Assembly: GCA_964509685.1 (NCBI GenBank) | Contig: CAZDYQ010000044.1 | Coordinates: forward strand, 1 to 28,686 | DNA from: JAMLIN01 sp964509685 | GTDB taxonomy: Bacteria > Pseudomonadota > Gammaproteobacteria > Burkholderiales > Burkholderiaceae_E | Direction of reading: 5' to 3' | Length of the DNA stretch: 28,686 nt | Shown here: one piece after another, positions 16,048 to 24,157 of the stretch | Layout: every line of letters begins with the position of its first letter | Numbering within the stretch: position 1 is the stretch's first letter | The notes under the pieces: generated by a model | Told to the model about the DNA's origin: nothing | Seen by the model: the letters and a program-made list of their open reading frames with translations, nothing else | Database searches by the model: none | Program-made: the position numbers and the translations under genes

Positions 16048-16896
16048 CTAGATGTCGACCGTGACGATTCGCCGGATCATCGCGACCCCGATCGCCTCGC
16101 TGAGCAGCACGAATCCGCACACGGCGAGCCCCGCCTTGGTGCCCAGCAGCATGTCCGCCATGCGGGGCTCCACCATCGTCAGCAAGGCCATCATCACGAA
16201 GGGCAGGAGCCCCATGACCCAGGCCTGCAGCCGCCCCTGGGCCGTCAGCGCCCTCACCTTGCCTTCGAGGGCGAGCTTGCTTCGCACCGCCGCGGCGAGC
16301 GACTCGAGCGTCTGCGCCATGTCTCCCCCCGCGCTCGCCCCGAGCCGCAGGGCGGTGACGAACAGCACCGTTTCCTCGAGTGGCATTCGTCGCGCGAGGC
16401 CGGCGAGCGCCTCGTCGAACCGCATGCCCATGCGTTGCTGGCGCTGGATCAGGGCGAGCTCCTGGCATGCCGGCGCCGGCATGCGACGCGAGAGCTCCGC
16501 GGTGACGGCGACCAGACCATGCCCGGCGCGCAGTCCGCCCGCGAACAGGTCGATAAGCTCCGGGATCTGCTGCCGGAACCGCTGCCGCCTGCGCCTTCGC
16601 AGCACGGCCAGGGCAACGCGCGGCACGGCGGCGAGCGCGATCGCCACCGCGACGGCGAGCCCGACGGACCTGGTCGCCCATCCCGCGAGGCCGACGAGCG
16701 CCACGACCAGGGCCAGGTGGACAAGCAGCAGGCGATCCGACTCCACGAACACGAAGGAACGGCCGAGGGCGCGATCGATGTCGCTGGAGAATCGCCTGCG
16801 GTACCTCTCGAGGAGTGCCGGCAACGCAACCGCCACGGCGACGAACGCGGCCAGGCTGGCAACGAACGCGAGCAGGACGACGGTGTCGATGCTCAT
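16048..16896 (-). CDS. tadB: Tad pilus inner-membrane platform protein TadB
   Basis: This is the partner platform protein of TadC, 282 residues. Membrane segments are predicted at about 5-27, 57-97 (two), 225-243 and 250-272. The T2SSF domain covers about 108-240, beginning RQQIPELIDLFAGGLRAGHG (108-127) and including ALRLGASAGGDMAQTLESLA (182-201), both characteristic of TadB. The ATG at 16896 overlaps the tadA stop codon (ATGA), which decides the start. Translational coupling to the ATPase gene fits a fixed stoichiometry. No unusual substitutions were seen. Confidence 0.93.
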   Translation of the reverse strand: MSIDTVVLLAFVASLAAFVAVAVALPALLERYRRRFSSDIDRALGRSFVFVESDRLLLVHLALVVALVGLAGWATRSVGLAVAVAIALAAVPRVALAVLRRRRRQRFRQQIPELIDLFAGGLRAGHGLVAVTAELSRRMPAPACQELALIQRQQRMGMRFDEALAGLARRMPLEETVLFVTALRLGASAGGDMAQTLESLAAAVRSKLALEGKVRALTAQGRLQAWVMGLLPFVMMALLTMVEPRMADMLLGTKAGLAVCGFVLLSEAIGVAMIRRIVTVDI

Positions 16897-18539
16897 GCGG
16901 ATGCGGCCTCCCTGAACAGGCTGTAGTCGAGTTGCATCCCCGCTTCGGCGAGCGCGTCGTAGAAGCCCGGGACATGCCCGCAAGCCGCGAACGTCGGGAG
17001 CGCCCGACCAGCGGGGGAGCGACCATGGTGCAGGCGGAAGATCGGCTGCATCTGGATGCGGCCCCCCTCCATCCCGGTGATCTCGGTGATCTCGGTGATG
17101 CGGCGCACGCCGTCGGCCTGCCGCGCCTGCTGGACGACGATGTCCACGGCCGAGGCGATCTGCTCGCGAATGGCAGGCACCGGGATGTCGACGCCCGCCA
17201 TCAGCACCATGACTTCGAGCCGGGCGACCACGTCGCGCGGACTGTTGGCATGGACGGTAGTGAGCGAGCCGTCGTGGCCCGTGTTCATCGCCTGGAGCAT
17301 GTCCAGCGCCTCGCCGCCCCGGCACTCGCCGACGATGATTCGATCGGGCCGCATGCGCAGCGCATTGCGTACCAGGTCGCGAATCGTGACCTGGCCCTTC
17401 CCCTCGGTATTCGGCGGCCGCGACTCGAGGGCGACGATGTGCGCATGCCGCAGGCGCAACTCGGCGGCATCCTCGATGGTGACGATGCGCTCGCCGTCGC
17501 CCACCAGGTTCGAGAGCACGTTGAGCAGCGTCGTCTTGCCGGAGCCCGTGCCGCCGGATACCACGATGTTGCGGCGACTTCGCACGCAGACACCGAGGAA
17601 ATCCATCATGGCGGGCGATGCGGTGCCGAGGCGAACGAGGTCGTCCGGTTCGAAGACGCGGGCATTGAAGCGCCGGATGGTGATGGCCGGCCCGCGGATG
17701 GCCAGGGGCGGAATGATTGCGTTGACGCGCGAGCCATCCGGCAGGCGCGCATCCACCATCGGGGAGCCGTCATCGATGCGCCGGCCGATCGGCGTCACGA
17801 TCCTGTCGATGACCGACCGGATCGCGTCCTCGCTGGAGAAGCGCAGTTCCGATCGCTGAAGCACGCCCTCCCGCTCCACGTAGACGCCGTCCGTGCCGTT
17901 GACCATGATTTCGCTGATCGTGTCGTCGCCGAGGAGGACTTCGAGTGGCCCGAGGCCGATCGCCTCGTCGATGAGCGCCTCGACCAGCCGCCCGGAATCG
18001 GTGTCGCCCACGATCCCCGGGTCGGCCTCGATGATCCCCTCCAGGATCCCGCGCAGGCGCGCGCGCAGCTCGGTGGTCTCGAGATGGCGGATCTCGTGGC
18101 GCCGCAGGTCGATCTGCGCCAGCAGGCGCCGATGCAGGAGGCGTCGCGCCTCGAGCGGCGCATCGTCGGCCGGTGAGGTCGCGGCGGGCCGCGACAACGC
18201 CGCCACCGCGCCGCCGTGGCGCTCCGACCCGGCGGCGCCCTCCCCCGCCTCGGTGCCGAGCACCCGCAGCAGGAAACCGCCTATCACGATCTCGTCGCCC
18301 TCGAGCAAGGGCCCGTACTCGTTGATCCGCTCCCCGTTGACGGTGGTGCCGCCGAGCGACCCGAGATCGACGATCGAGCAGCGATCCCCCGTGCGTCGAA
18401 TCTCCGCATGGGTGCGCGCCACGCGCCAGCTCGACAGGACGACCGGGTGCGAACGATGACGCCCGATACGACACGGGAACTCGTCGATCACGATCGCGGT
18501 CGCCGCCCCGGGCTCGGTCTCAATAGAGAGCGTCAGCAT
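16893..18539 (-). CDS. tadA: Tad pilus secretion ATPase TadA/CpaF with N-terminal FHA domain
   Basis: This cytoplasmic hexameric ATPase powers Flp pilus extension. It is a fusion of 548 residues. An FHA domain at about 1-98 (IGRHRSHPVVL, RTHAEI with R42 and H44, GGTTVNG) normally binds phosphothreonine peptides. A linker rich in Ala, Pro and Ser spans about 100-130. The CpaF-type ATPase fills about 130-500: Walker A GGTGSGKTT (329-337), acidic box VTIEDAAELRL, Walker B RIIVGECRG (400-408) and histidine box GHDGSLTTVHANSP (421-434). The start at 18539 is preferred, with GGGA upstream; an ATG at 18557 would add six residues. Either start overlaps the end of cpaC. FHA-ATPase fusions are known but are not the common TadA form. 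Confidence 0.94.
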   Translation of the reverse strand: MLTLSIETEPGAATAIVIDEFPCRIGRHRSHPVVLSSWRVARTHAEIRRTGDRCSIVDLGSLGGTTVNGERINEYGPLLEGDEIVIGGFLLRVLGTEAGEGAAGSERHGGAVAALSRPAATSPADDAPLEARRLLHRRLLAQIDLRRHEIRHLETTELRARLRGILEGIIEADPGIVGDTDSGRLVEALIDEAIGLGPLEVLLGDDTISEIMVNGTDGVYVEREGVLQRSELRFSSEDAIRSVIDRIVTPIGRRIDDGSPMVDARLPDGSRVNAIIPPLAIRGPAITIRRFNARVFEPDDLVRLGTASPAMMDFLGVCVRSRRNIVVSGGTGSGKTTLLNVLSNLVGDGERIVTIEDAAELRLRHAHIVALESRPPNTEGKGQVTIRDLVRNALRMRPDRIIVGECRGGEALDMLQAMNTGHDGSLTTVHANSPRDVVARLEVMVLMAGVDIPVPAIREQIASAVDIVVQQARQADGVRRITEITEITGMEGGRIQMQPIFRLHHGRSPAGRALPTFAACGHVPGFYDALAEAGMQLDYSLFREAASA

Positions 18540-19887
18540 AGGGATTCCCGGATTCATCGGTGGGTTGGGGGCCCGCGCCCTCGCCGGCGAGCATGTCCCT
18601 CACCGCGGCCATGCGCGAGTCGAGCTCCTGCCGGCGCGCGTTCGCCTCGAGTTCAGGGTCCTCGATGAAGCGCGGCGTCACGAACACCACCAGGTCCGTC
18701 TGCTGTTCGCGATACATGCGCGACCGGAACAGCGCTCCGAGCACCGGCACGTCGCCGAGCCCGGGAACCTTGTCGACATGCCCGGCGGCGTCCTGGCGCA
18801 GCAGCCCGGCGATGATCAGCGTCTCGCCCTCCCGCAGGCTGACCTCGGTTTCCGCGCGTCGCTTGAGCAGGCCGGGCACGTCCTTGACCTGGACGTCGAA
18901 GTCGATCGAGGAGATCTCGGTCGCGACCTTGGCGCGTATGAGGCCGTCGGAACCGGCCACCGGGCTGATATCGAACTTGACGCCGTACTCCTTGAACTGG
19001 ACGTCGATGGCGCCGAGGTTGCCCGCCTGCGGGATCGGCAGCTCGCCGCCCGCGACGAAGCGCGCGGTCGCGCCGCTGCGACAGGAGAGCCGCGGCTCGG
19101 CAAGCACCACCGCATCGCCGCTCTGCTCGAGAAGGTTGATCATCGATCGAATGGATGTCGCGATGCCGAAGAGCGCGGAGAACGGGGCAACCCCCGAACC
19201 GGTCTCGAGCCCCACGCCGGCGGCAGCCCCTCCCGGATCGAAGGCCGACCCTCGATGGATGTCCCCGACGATGCCGAAGCTCGGACCGTTCGCGCTCGGA
19301 TCCCAGCGCACGCCGATGTTCTCGAGCGCGCTGCGCTTGATCTCCACCATCCGCACATCCATCGCGATCATGCGCTCGCGACCCGCCTCGCCGACCAGGT
19401 TGACCAGCGCCGGGTAGGTTTCCATGAGCGTGCGAAGGCGCGCGGCCTGCGCCACGCTCGGCTGCTCGCCTTCGACCACGACGCGTTCCCCGACGATGCC
19501 GACGCGCAGGTTGGCCTCGTGGCCCAGCATCGCCTGCACGCCCGCAAGCAGGCGTCCCGTTTCGGCGGGGATGACATGGATGCGGTAGGCAAGCGGCGGC
19601 CCCCGGCGAGGCCACAGGTGCAGGCTGCTCTGGCCCGGCGCTTCGGGCAGCACGAGAACCTGGCGCTTGTCGATGGCCGTCGCCTGGATCGTCTTGCCGT
19701 TGCCGACCGCGATCCGGCGCACGCCCGGCACCTCGATCAGGTGGGCCTGCCCCACTTCGAGCGTGAGCTCGACGGGATTGTCGGGGGCGGGCCGGCCCCC
19801 TGCGCCAGCGTCCCCGGTCGCGCCCGCCGGGAGGCTGGCGATCCAGATCGTGGCGAGTACGACAAGCCGCAGGGCTCGCATGCTCAT
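18520..19887 (-). CDS. cpaC: Tad pilus outer-membrane secretin CpaC/RcpA
   Basis: This is the outer-membrane channel through which the Flp pilus emerges, 455 residues, the normal size for CpaC/RcpA. A signal peptide covers about 1-24 (LRLVVLATIWIASLPAGA). The pilus-secretin N-terminal domain spans about 38-106 (LEVGQAHLIEVPGVRRIAVG), followed by a BON-like segment (about 108-165). The secretin core runs from about 178 (MVEIKRSALENIGVRWDP) to 408, with the family signature VPGLGDVPVLGALFRS (374-389) and TDLVVFVTPRFI (397-408). The ATG at 19887 overlaps the cpaB stop codon (ATGA). The 3' end overlaps the FHA-tadA start by 20 or 38 bases. No pilotin gene is adjacent. Confidence 0.94.
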   Translation of the reverse strand: MSMRALRLVVLATIWIASLPAGATGDAGAGGRPAPDNPVELTLEVGQAHLIEVPGVRRIAVGNGKTIQATAIDKRQVLVLPEAPGQSSLHLWPRRGPPLAYRIHVIPAETGRLLAGVQAMLGHEANLRVGIVGERVVVEGEQPSVAQAARLRTLMETYPALVNLVGEAGRERMIAMDVRMVEIKRSALENIGVRWDPSANGPSFGIVGDIHRGSAFDPGGAAAGVGLETGSGVAPFSALFGIATSIRSMINLLEQSGDAVVLAEPRLSCRSGATARFVAGGELPIPQAGNLGAIDVQFKEYGVKFDISPVAGSDGLIRAKVATEISSIDFDVQVKDVPGLLKRRAETEVSLREGETLIIAGLLRQDAAGHVDKVPGLGDVPVLGALFRSRMYREQQTDLVVFVTPRFIEDPELEANARRQELDSRMAAVRDMLAGEGAGPQPTDESGNPYADALY

Positions 19888-20786
19888 GAGGCGCCTCCGG
19901 GCTGGGCGAGACCGGGCTCGGCGGGCTGTCCGACTGGCGCGAGGCTCGCTTCGGGCAACGGCGCCGGGCGGGCGCCGATCGGCCCCCTGCCGCCGACGAT
20001 GATCTCCGGGGAATCGGGCCTGCCTCGCCTCGCGATACCGAGCAGCTCGTCGAGGTCGAGCGCATCGCGCGCGGCCGGGGTATGGTCGTCGGGATGACGC
20101 AGCAGGGCGGTGATGCGGCCGCTTCGCTGCGCGAGGATGAGGCGCTGCGCCTGCTCGGGCGTCACTTCGACCGTGATGGCGCCGAAGCGGCCCCCGGGAT
20201 GCTGCTGCGCATCGACCTGGGTACGCGTGCCGGTGGCCAGCACCAGCAGGTTGGACATCAGGGGCGTGGCCACCTCCCCGACGGGAAGGCCCGCGCCGGG
20301 CCGCGGACGGACGGAGAACATCAGGTCGATTCGGTCGCCCGGCCGGAGCATTCCCGACACGGAGTTGACCTCGTCCACCACGACCGTCATCGCGCGCGTA
20401 CCTGGGGGAATACGACTCGACAGGCCGCGGTCCCTCGGCGCGACGGCAGCCGCGAAGAGCGGCTCCCCGGATGCCATCGGCACCCGCAGCGCCTCGCCCT
20501 CGAAGGCCGCGAATTCGTCCGGCGTGACCGCTCCGGCCGGCAGGTAGCTCGCGGCGACCTTGCGCACGGCCATCGTGTCGGCGTCGATCCGGACGCCGGG
20601 CGCGAGCGTCCGCTTGGCCACGACGACCTCGACGAGCTGTCCGCCCATGTCGACGCGCTGGCGCGCCGCATCGAGCTCGGCCGCGATGTAGCTGCGCGCC
20701 CCGCTCGCGCCGAGCAGGCCGAAGCCCAGGGCGCCCATCCACAACAATGGCACCCGGAAGCGCCGCCAACAGTCGATCGGTTTCAT
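19884..20786 (-). CDS. cpaB: Tad pilus periplasmic assembly protein CpaB/RcpC
   Basis: This is a periplasmic protein anchored in the inner membrane that supports the secretin, 300 residues. A membrane anchor lies at about 11-29 (RVPLLWMGALGFGLLGASG). A SAF/beta-clip domain covers about 50-115 (VVVAKRTLAPGVRIDADTMA). The RcpC domain covers about 120-232, with the typical SVSGMLRPGDRIDLMF (142-157) and ITVEVTPEQAQRLILAQRSG (204-223). The tail after 255 is Pro/Ala/Gly-rich. The ATG at 20786 overlaps the stop codon of the 55-residue pseudopilin gene (ATGA). It sits immediately before cpaC, the usual cpaB-cpaC order. Confidence 0.93.
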   Translation of the reverse strand: MKPIDCWRRFRVPLLWMGALGFGLLGASGARSYIAAELDAARQRVDMGGQLVEVVVAKRTLAPGVRIDADTMAVRKVAASYLPAGAVTPDEFAAFEGEALRVPMASGEPLFAAAVAPRDRGLSSRIPPGTRAMTVVVDEVNSVSGMLRPGDRIDLMFSVRPRPGAGLPVGEVATPLMSNLLVLATGTRTQVDAQQHPGGRFGAITVEVTPEQAQRLILAQRSGRITALLRHPDDHTPAARDALDLDELLGIARRGRPDSPEIIVGGRGPIGARPAPLPEASLAPVGQPAEPGLAQPGGAS

Positions 20787-20950
20787 GGCCTGGAGACTCC
20801 TTCGGTGAAGCGGGAATAGGCACGGGCGAAGGCCGCAAGGAGGTCGTGAAGCGCTCCGTCGGGCACCGCCAGCATCGCGCCCACGACGCAGGCGAGGATC
20901 ACGAGGTACTCGACGCTCGACTGGCCGAGCACGGACGGCGACCGGCTCAC
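20783..20950 (-). CDS. 55-residue Flp/TadE-like pseudopilin (small gene)
   Basis: This is a very short gene likely to be missed. It starts at GTG (20950), which overlaps the preceding stop codon as GTGA, and its TGA overlaps the cpaB ATG as ATGA. GGAG lies eight bases before the GTG. The product begins MSRSPSVLGQSSVEYLV: a prepilin cleavage site at G9, Glu at +5 and Tyr at +6 exactly as in the major Flp pilin of this operon, followed by one membrane helix (VEYLVILACVVGAMLAV). A short C-terminal tail ends TEGVSRP. By size and motif it is a minor pilin or pseudopilin that could prime or cap the pilus. The role is inferred; the gene itself is well supported by its two overlaps. Confidence 0.8.
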   Translation of the reverse strand: MSRSPSVLGQSSVEYLVILACVVGAMLAVPDGALHDLLAAFARAYSRFTEGVSRP

Positions 20951-21684
20951 GGCAGGCGCTCCTGGAAGTGCACGACGACGGCGGTGCCGCCGGCGTATGG
21001 ACTGAGCGTTGCCACCGCCGCGGTGTCGGGGCCGCCGAAGGCGAGGACGCGTCCACCGCGCAGGGACCGGGGCGCATCGGCCGGTGCATCGAACCGCAGC
21101 AGGCGCGATAGCCCGTGACGCCGGGCCGCCTGCTCGACCTCGCCCGATGCGGCCTGGACATCGCCGGGCGCCACCCATGCCCGCGTGACGTTGCTCGTGC
21201 GCCCGTCCCGGCTGGCGAAGCCCGCGACCGGTGCGCCGAGCATCTCGAGCGAAGCAATGAATGCGGACCCACGGGCCCCGTTCCATAGCCCCGCGGGCGC
21301 GGGTGACGCGTCCGGCTCGCGGCGCCACTCGAGCAGGCTGCGCCGGGCCTCGACACGGCCGGCCGGCACGACCCGGAGGCTGATGGACTCTATGCCCGCA
21401 GGAGTGAGCCGCGACAGCTCCGGGCCGGCGGGCCCGCCCTCGCCCAGGACGGGCCATGGATCCCGCGCCCACTCGCGCCCGAGCCGAGCCGCGACCTGCG
21501 TCACCGTTCCGTCGAACTCCGCTCGCTCCACCCGCAGGGCGAATCGACCCACCTGGCCGGACGGAACGAGCAACTCCCATCGCGCGGGCACCGGCGAAGT
21601 GCCTGCCTCGGCCTGCGCGAAGGCGCCTGCGCAGGCACCCGCGAGCACCGCGCCCACAAGACGGTGAACGGCATCGGCTTTCAT
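20947..21684 (-). CDS. Secreted protein of unknown function in the Tad operon
   Basis: I do not recognise this 245-residue protein. It has a clear Sec signal peptide (about 1-23, LVGAVLAGACAGAFAQA), so it is exported to the periplasm or beyond. The mature part contains alternating hydrophobic residues suggesting beta structure (WELLVPSGQVGRFALRVERA at 36-55), two sections ending VVPAGRVEARRSLLEWRREP and TAAVATLSPYAGGTAVVVHF, and no cysteine beyond the signal peptide. Both ends overlap neighbours: its ATG overlaps the TadE-like stop (ATGA) and its stop overlaps the GTG of the small pseudopilin. The context says it belongs to pilus biogenesis, perhaps as a periplasmic or outer-membrane accessory. 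No enzymatic motif is visible. Confidence 0.8.
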   Translation of the reverse strand: MKADAVHRLVGAVLAGACAGAFAQAEAGTSPVPARWELLVPSGQVGRFALRVERAEFDGTVTQVAARLGREWARDPWPVLGEGGPAGPELSRLTPAGIESISLRVVPAGRVEARRSLLEWRREPDASPAPAGLWNGARGSAFIASLEMLGAPVAGFASRDGRTSNVTRAWVAPGDVQAASGEVEQAARRHGLSRLLRFDAPADAPRSLRGGRVLAFGGPDTAAVATLSPYAGGTAVVVHFQERLP

Positions 21685-22502
21685 GGCGCCAACCTGTCGT
21701 CCGGGACGAGGTCCACATCGATCTCGCCGGGACGGAATGCATCGGTCCCCGACTCCAGGCCGAGCAGGTCGGCGAGCGCCAGCAGGGCGCGCGTGGGCGC
21801 GTAGCCCGCCAGGATCGTCGCTTCGGCAGCCCCTGCGAGTCGACGCCCCTGCTGCACGCGCGCCCCGACGGAATCGTCGTCGCCCGAGGGACCTGAGGCC
21901 GACCAGGGATCCACGAGCACCGCTGTCGTCGCGGTCGGCTGCAGCGCGGTTCCGAGGAGCGAATCGTCGAGACGCGCGACGGGATGTCCGGGCTGCACCT
22001 GCGCCCGCACGCGCGCCTGGCGGAGGCCGTCGCCAATGTCGAAGCCGAAGCGGCCGGGACCCGCGAGCCGACCGACGACGCCGACGGGATCCGCGATGCC
22101 CGAGAGGCGACGACTCGTGGCAACGGATGCGCCCGCATCGAAAGGGGGCGCACCGACGTCGGCCGAAATCCCTTCGAAGCGGTCGAGCATGGGTCGGCCT
22201 CGGCGGTCGTGCCAAAGCGCAGGCAGGCCCGAGGCCGTGGATGCCTCGGTGGCGGCGAAGTGCGATTCCCGCATCGAGGCGACCAGGTCCTCCGGTGCGG
22301 ACCCCGCCTGGCAGCCCGCCGGCGCGAACGCGCAACCGAAGGCGAGCGTGCGCGATGCATTGATCGTCGACCAGGCGATGGCCTGGTACTTGCCGAGAAG
22401 GACGACGAGCATGCCGAGGGTGGCGAGCAGGGCGAGCCCGACCACGGCCTCGACCAGGGCCTGTCCCGAGGATGTCCTGCTGCTGGCGCGTTCAGTCCAC
22501 AT
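21681..22502 (-). CDS. TadE-like pilus assembly pseudopilin (first TadE)
   Basis: This is a predicted minor pseudopilin of the Tad system, 273 residues. The N-terminus MWTERASSRTSSGQALVEAVV has a prepilin-type site at G13, Glu at +5 (E18) and one membrane helix (about 19-41), followed by WSTINASRTLAFGCAFAPAG. The rest (about 50-273) is a periplasmic region with no recognised domain. Two cysteines (C50 and C58 region) could form a disulphide. The ATG at 22502 lies 11 bases inside the end of the TadG-like gene, and the stop overlaps the next ATG. A longer open frame reaching 23369 is the TadG-like gene in another frame. The family is assigned from the N-terminus and position. Confidence 0.78.
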   Translation of the reverse strand: MWTERASSRTSSGQALVEAVVGLALLATLGMLVVLLGKYQAIAWSTINASRTLAFGCAFAPAGCQAGSAPEDLVASMRESHFAATEASTASGLPALWHDRRGRPMLDRFEGISADVGAPPFDAGASVATSRRLSGIADPVGVVGRLAGPGRFGFDIGDGLRQARVRAQVQPGHPVARLDDSLLGTALQPTATTAVLVDPWSASGPSGDDDSVGARVQQGRRLAGAAEATILAGYAPTRALLALADLLGLESGTDAFRPGEIDVDLVPDDRLAP

Positions 22503-23871
22503 GGGCCTCAGCCTCCAGGCGCTCGACCAGCGACGGCGTGGCGAGCCGCGCCTCCCAGTAGGGGTTGTAGAGGCTCGCGTACTCCTGCCGCGCGGGCGCG
22601 GACGGAGGACGGACGAAGTGCACGCGGGCCGCGGACACCGCCCACAGTCGGCCACCGGCATGCGCGCCGGGCGGCCGCAGCCGGCCGGCGGGACGCTCCA
22701 GTGCGGGATTGCGGAAGAGGCTCGGGGCGTCCGCCCGCGCGAGCACGGCGACGCGCGTCTGCGGATACCGCTGCGAGGAGAGGTTCTCGTAGGCGAGCTC
22801 GCGCACGCGCGCGATTCCCGAATAGTCCCCCGATGCAATGGGGACGGATTCCCCGGACTGCAGGCCGCCGGCATCGGACAGCTCCCGTTCCGCGAACGAG
22901 AGTGCCGCGGGATTGATCTCCACCCCGCCCTCCCGGGCGACGACCTGCCCCATCGGCGCCTCGAGCGAGGCCTCGGCAGCGCCCCAGCCGAGCGGCAGCC
23001 ATTCGACGCGACGACAGCGCTGGCCGAAGAGACCGCGGCGCCGGTTGTCGTGGAGGGACGCGGTGTCGGCGGCCTCCCAGCGATCGAGGCCGGGCGCCAG
23101 CGCCGTCCCGCCCCGCTTGCGGTACATCTGGAACCAGGCGGACGGCGACGAGATCGACAGGACGCAGCTGGATGGCAGGCCCCAGAGGACGAGATCGGTC
23201 TCGCGCGGTCCACGCGTGAAGTCGTCGAGCGAGCGGACGACGAGGTCGCGCAAGCGCTCGCGGTCGGCGTCGGACTCGTAGCGACGGGTGAACGCGCTGT
23301 ACGCGCCCGCATCGGGCAGGGCGAAGGCGAAGAAGGCAGGATCGTTCGCGCGCGCGACCTCGTTGGCAACGGCCGAAGACCCGAACACGCCCGCCGACAG
23401 CGTCAGCAGTTCCTGGCTGGCCTGGAGGAGATCCTTGTAGCCCGTCCCGGGCGCCGCGCGCAGGCGAATCTCGAGGTCGGCCGTGGCCTGGGCGAGCTCG
23501 CGCGCCACCTCGGCGGAGTCCGCAAGCGTGTCGAATACGGCCGCAAGCGGTGGATAGACGCTCGCCATGCGACTCGCGTTGCGGCTGAACTGCGCGAAGT
23601 GGCGCGACCAGGACTGCAGCGTGACGGCCTGCGCGACGGCGACTTCCTGGGCGATGATGGCGCGATTGGCATAGGCATTGAAGTTGAGCACGCGGGCCCG
23701 CCAGACCGCGGCGCCGAATGCGGCGGCGTCGGCCGCGTTGAGCAGTCGCGTCTTGTGCGCCAGCGTCTGCCCGGTGCGGAACATGTAGAACAGTCCGGCC
23801 GCGCCCAGCACCAGCAGCACCAGGGCGAACGCCAGCGCCTGCCCGCGCTGGCTGCGAACGAGGGATTCCAT
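22492..23871 (-). CDS. TadG-like pilus protein (Tad N-terminal domain)
   Basis: This is an inner-membrane protein with a large periplasmic body, 459 residues, predicted to stabilise the Tad machinery. The N-terminus RSQRGQALAFALVLLVLG, then LNAADAAAFGAAVWRARVLN, is the putative Flp-pilus-assembly TadG-like domain (residues 1-60), with one membrane helix at about 12-31. Unlike the other pseudopilins here, the residue at +5 after the glycine is Phe, not Glu, so prepilin processing is doubtful. Residues 80-155 are predicted helical (SRHFAQFSRNASRMASVYPP onward). The C-terminal half has no known domain. It follows flp after 26 bases. It could also be called TadE/TadF-like; the von Willebrand domain of classical TadG was not seen. 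Confidence 0.8.
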   Translation of the reverse strand: MESLVRSQRGQALAFALVLLVLGAAGLFYMFRTGQTLAHKTRLLNAADAAAFGAAVWRARVLNFNAYANRAIIAQEVAVAQAVTLQSWSRHFAQFSRNASRMASVYPPLAAVFDTLADSAEVARELAQATADLEIRLRAAPGTGYKDLLQASQELLTLSAGVFGSSAVANEVARANDPAFFAFALPDAGAYSAFTRRYESDADRERLRDLVVRSLDDFTRGPRETDLVLWGLPSSCVLSISSPSAWFQMYRKRGGTALAPGLDRWEAADTASLHDNRRRGLFGQRCRRVEWLPLGWGAAEASLEAPMGQVVAREGGVEINPAALSFAERELSDAGGLQSGESVPIASGDYSGIARVRELAYENLSSQRYPQTRVAVLARADAPSLFRNPALERPAGRLRPPGAHAGGRLWAVSAARVHFVRPPSAPARQEYASLYNPYWEARLATPSLVERLEAEAHVD

Positions 23872-23897
23872 GGCCCGGCCCGCCGCGCCCGTCGGGA

Positions 23898-24155
23898 TCA
23901 GTGGTTGCCCAGCTCGTAGTTGTCGAGACCCTTGCGCTGGTTCGCGTTGGTCTGTGACGTATTGGCGCTGGTCTGCGCCTGGCCGATCGCCGTCTGGGCG
24001 TCCTGGCCGGAGACTTCCATCGCGAGGCCGGCGGTCTGGTTGCGCAGCGTCTGGCCGAGAAGCGTGTAGGTCCCGATGGCGGCCACGGCGATCAAGGCGA
24101 CGATGACGACGTATTCGGTCATGCCCTGGCCACGGGCGGCGTGGATCTTGTGCAT
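23898..24155 (-). CDS. flp: Major Flp-type pilin
   Basis: This is the structural subunit of the Tad pilus, 85 residues as a prepilin. MHKIHAARG is the leader; cleavage after G9 would expose QGMTEYVVIVALIAVAAIGT, with the Flp hallmarks Glu at +5 and Tyr at +6 and a single hydrophobic helix. The mature C-terminal part (about 45-85) is unusual: rich in Gln, Asn, Thr and Ser (AIGQAQTSANTSQTNANQRK), longer than many Flp pilins, ending DNYELGNH. GGAG lies six bases before the ATG. It is the first gene of the operon, as is usual for the major pilin. The required prepilin peptidase is not in the window. Confidence 0.92.
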   Translation of the reverse strand: MHKIHAARGQGMTEYVVIVALIAVAAIGTYTLLGQTLRNQTAGLAMEVSGQDAQTAIGQAQTSANTSQTNANQRKGLDNYELGNH

Positions 24156-24157
24156 CT

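Noticed and set aside
16040..17026. Upstream extension of tadC to 17026
   Set aside because: The extra sequence is tadB read in another frame; the ATG at 16039 has a good ribosome binding site.
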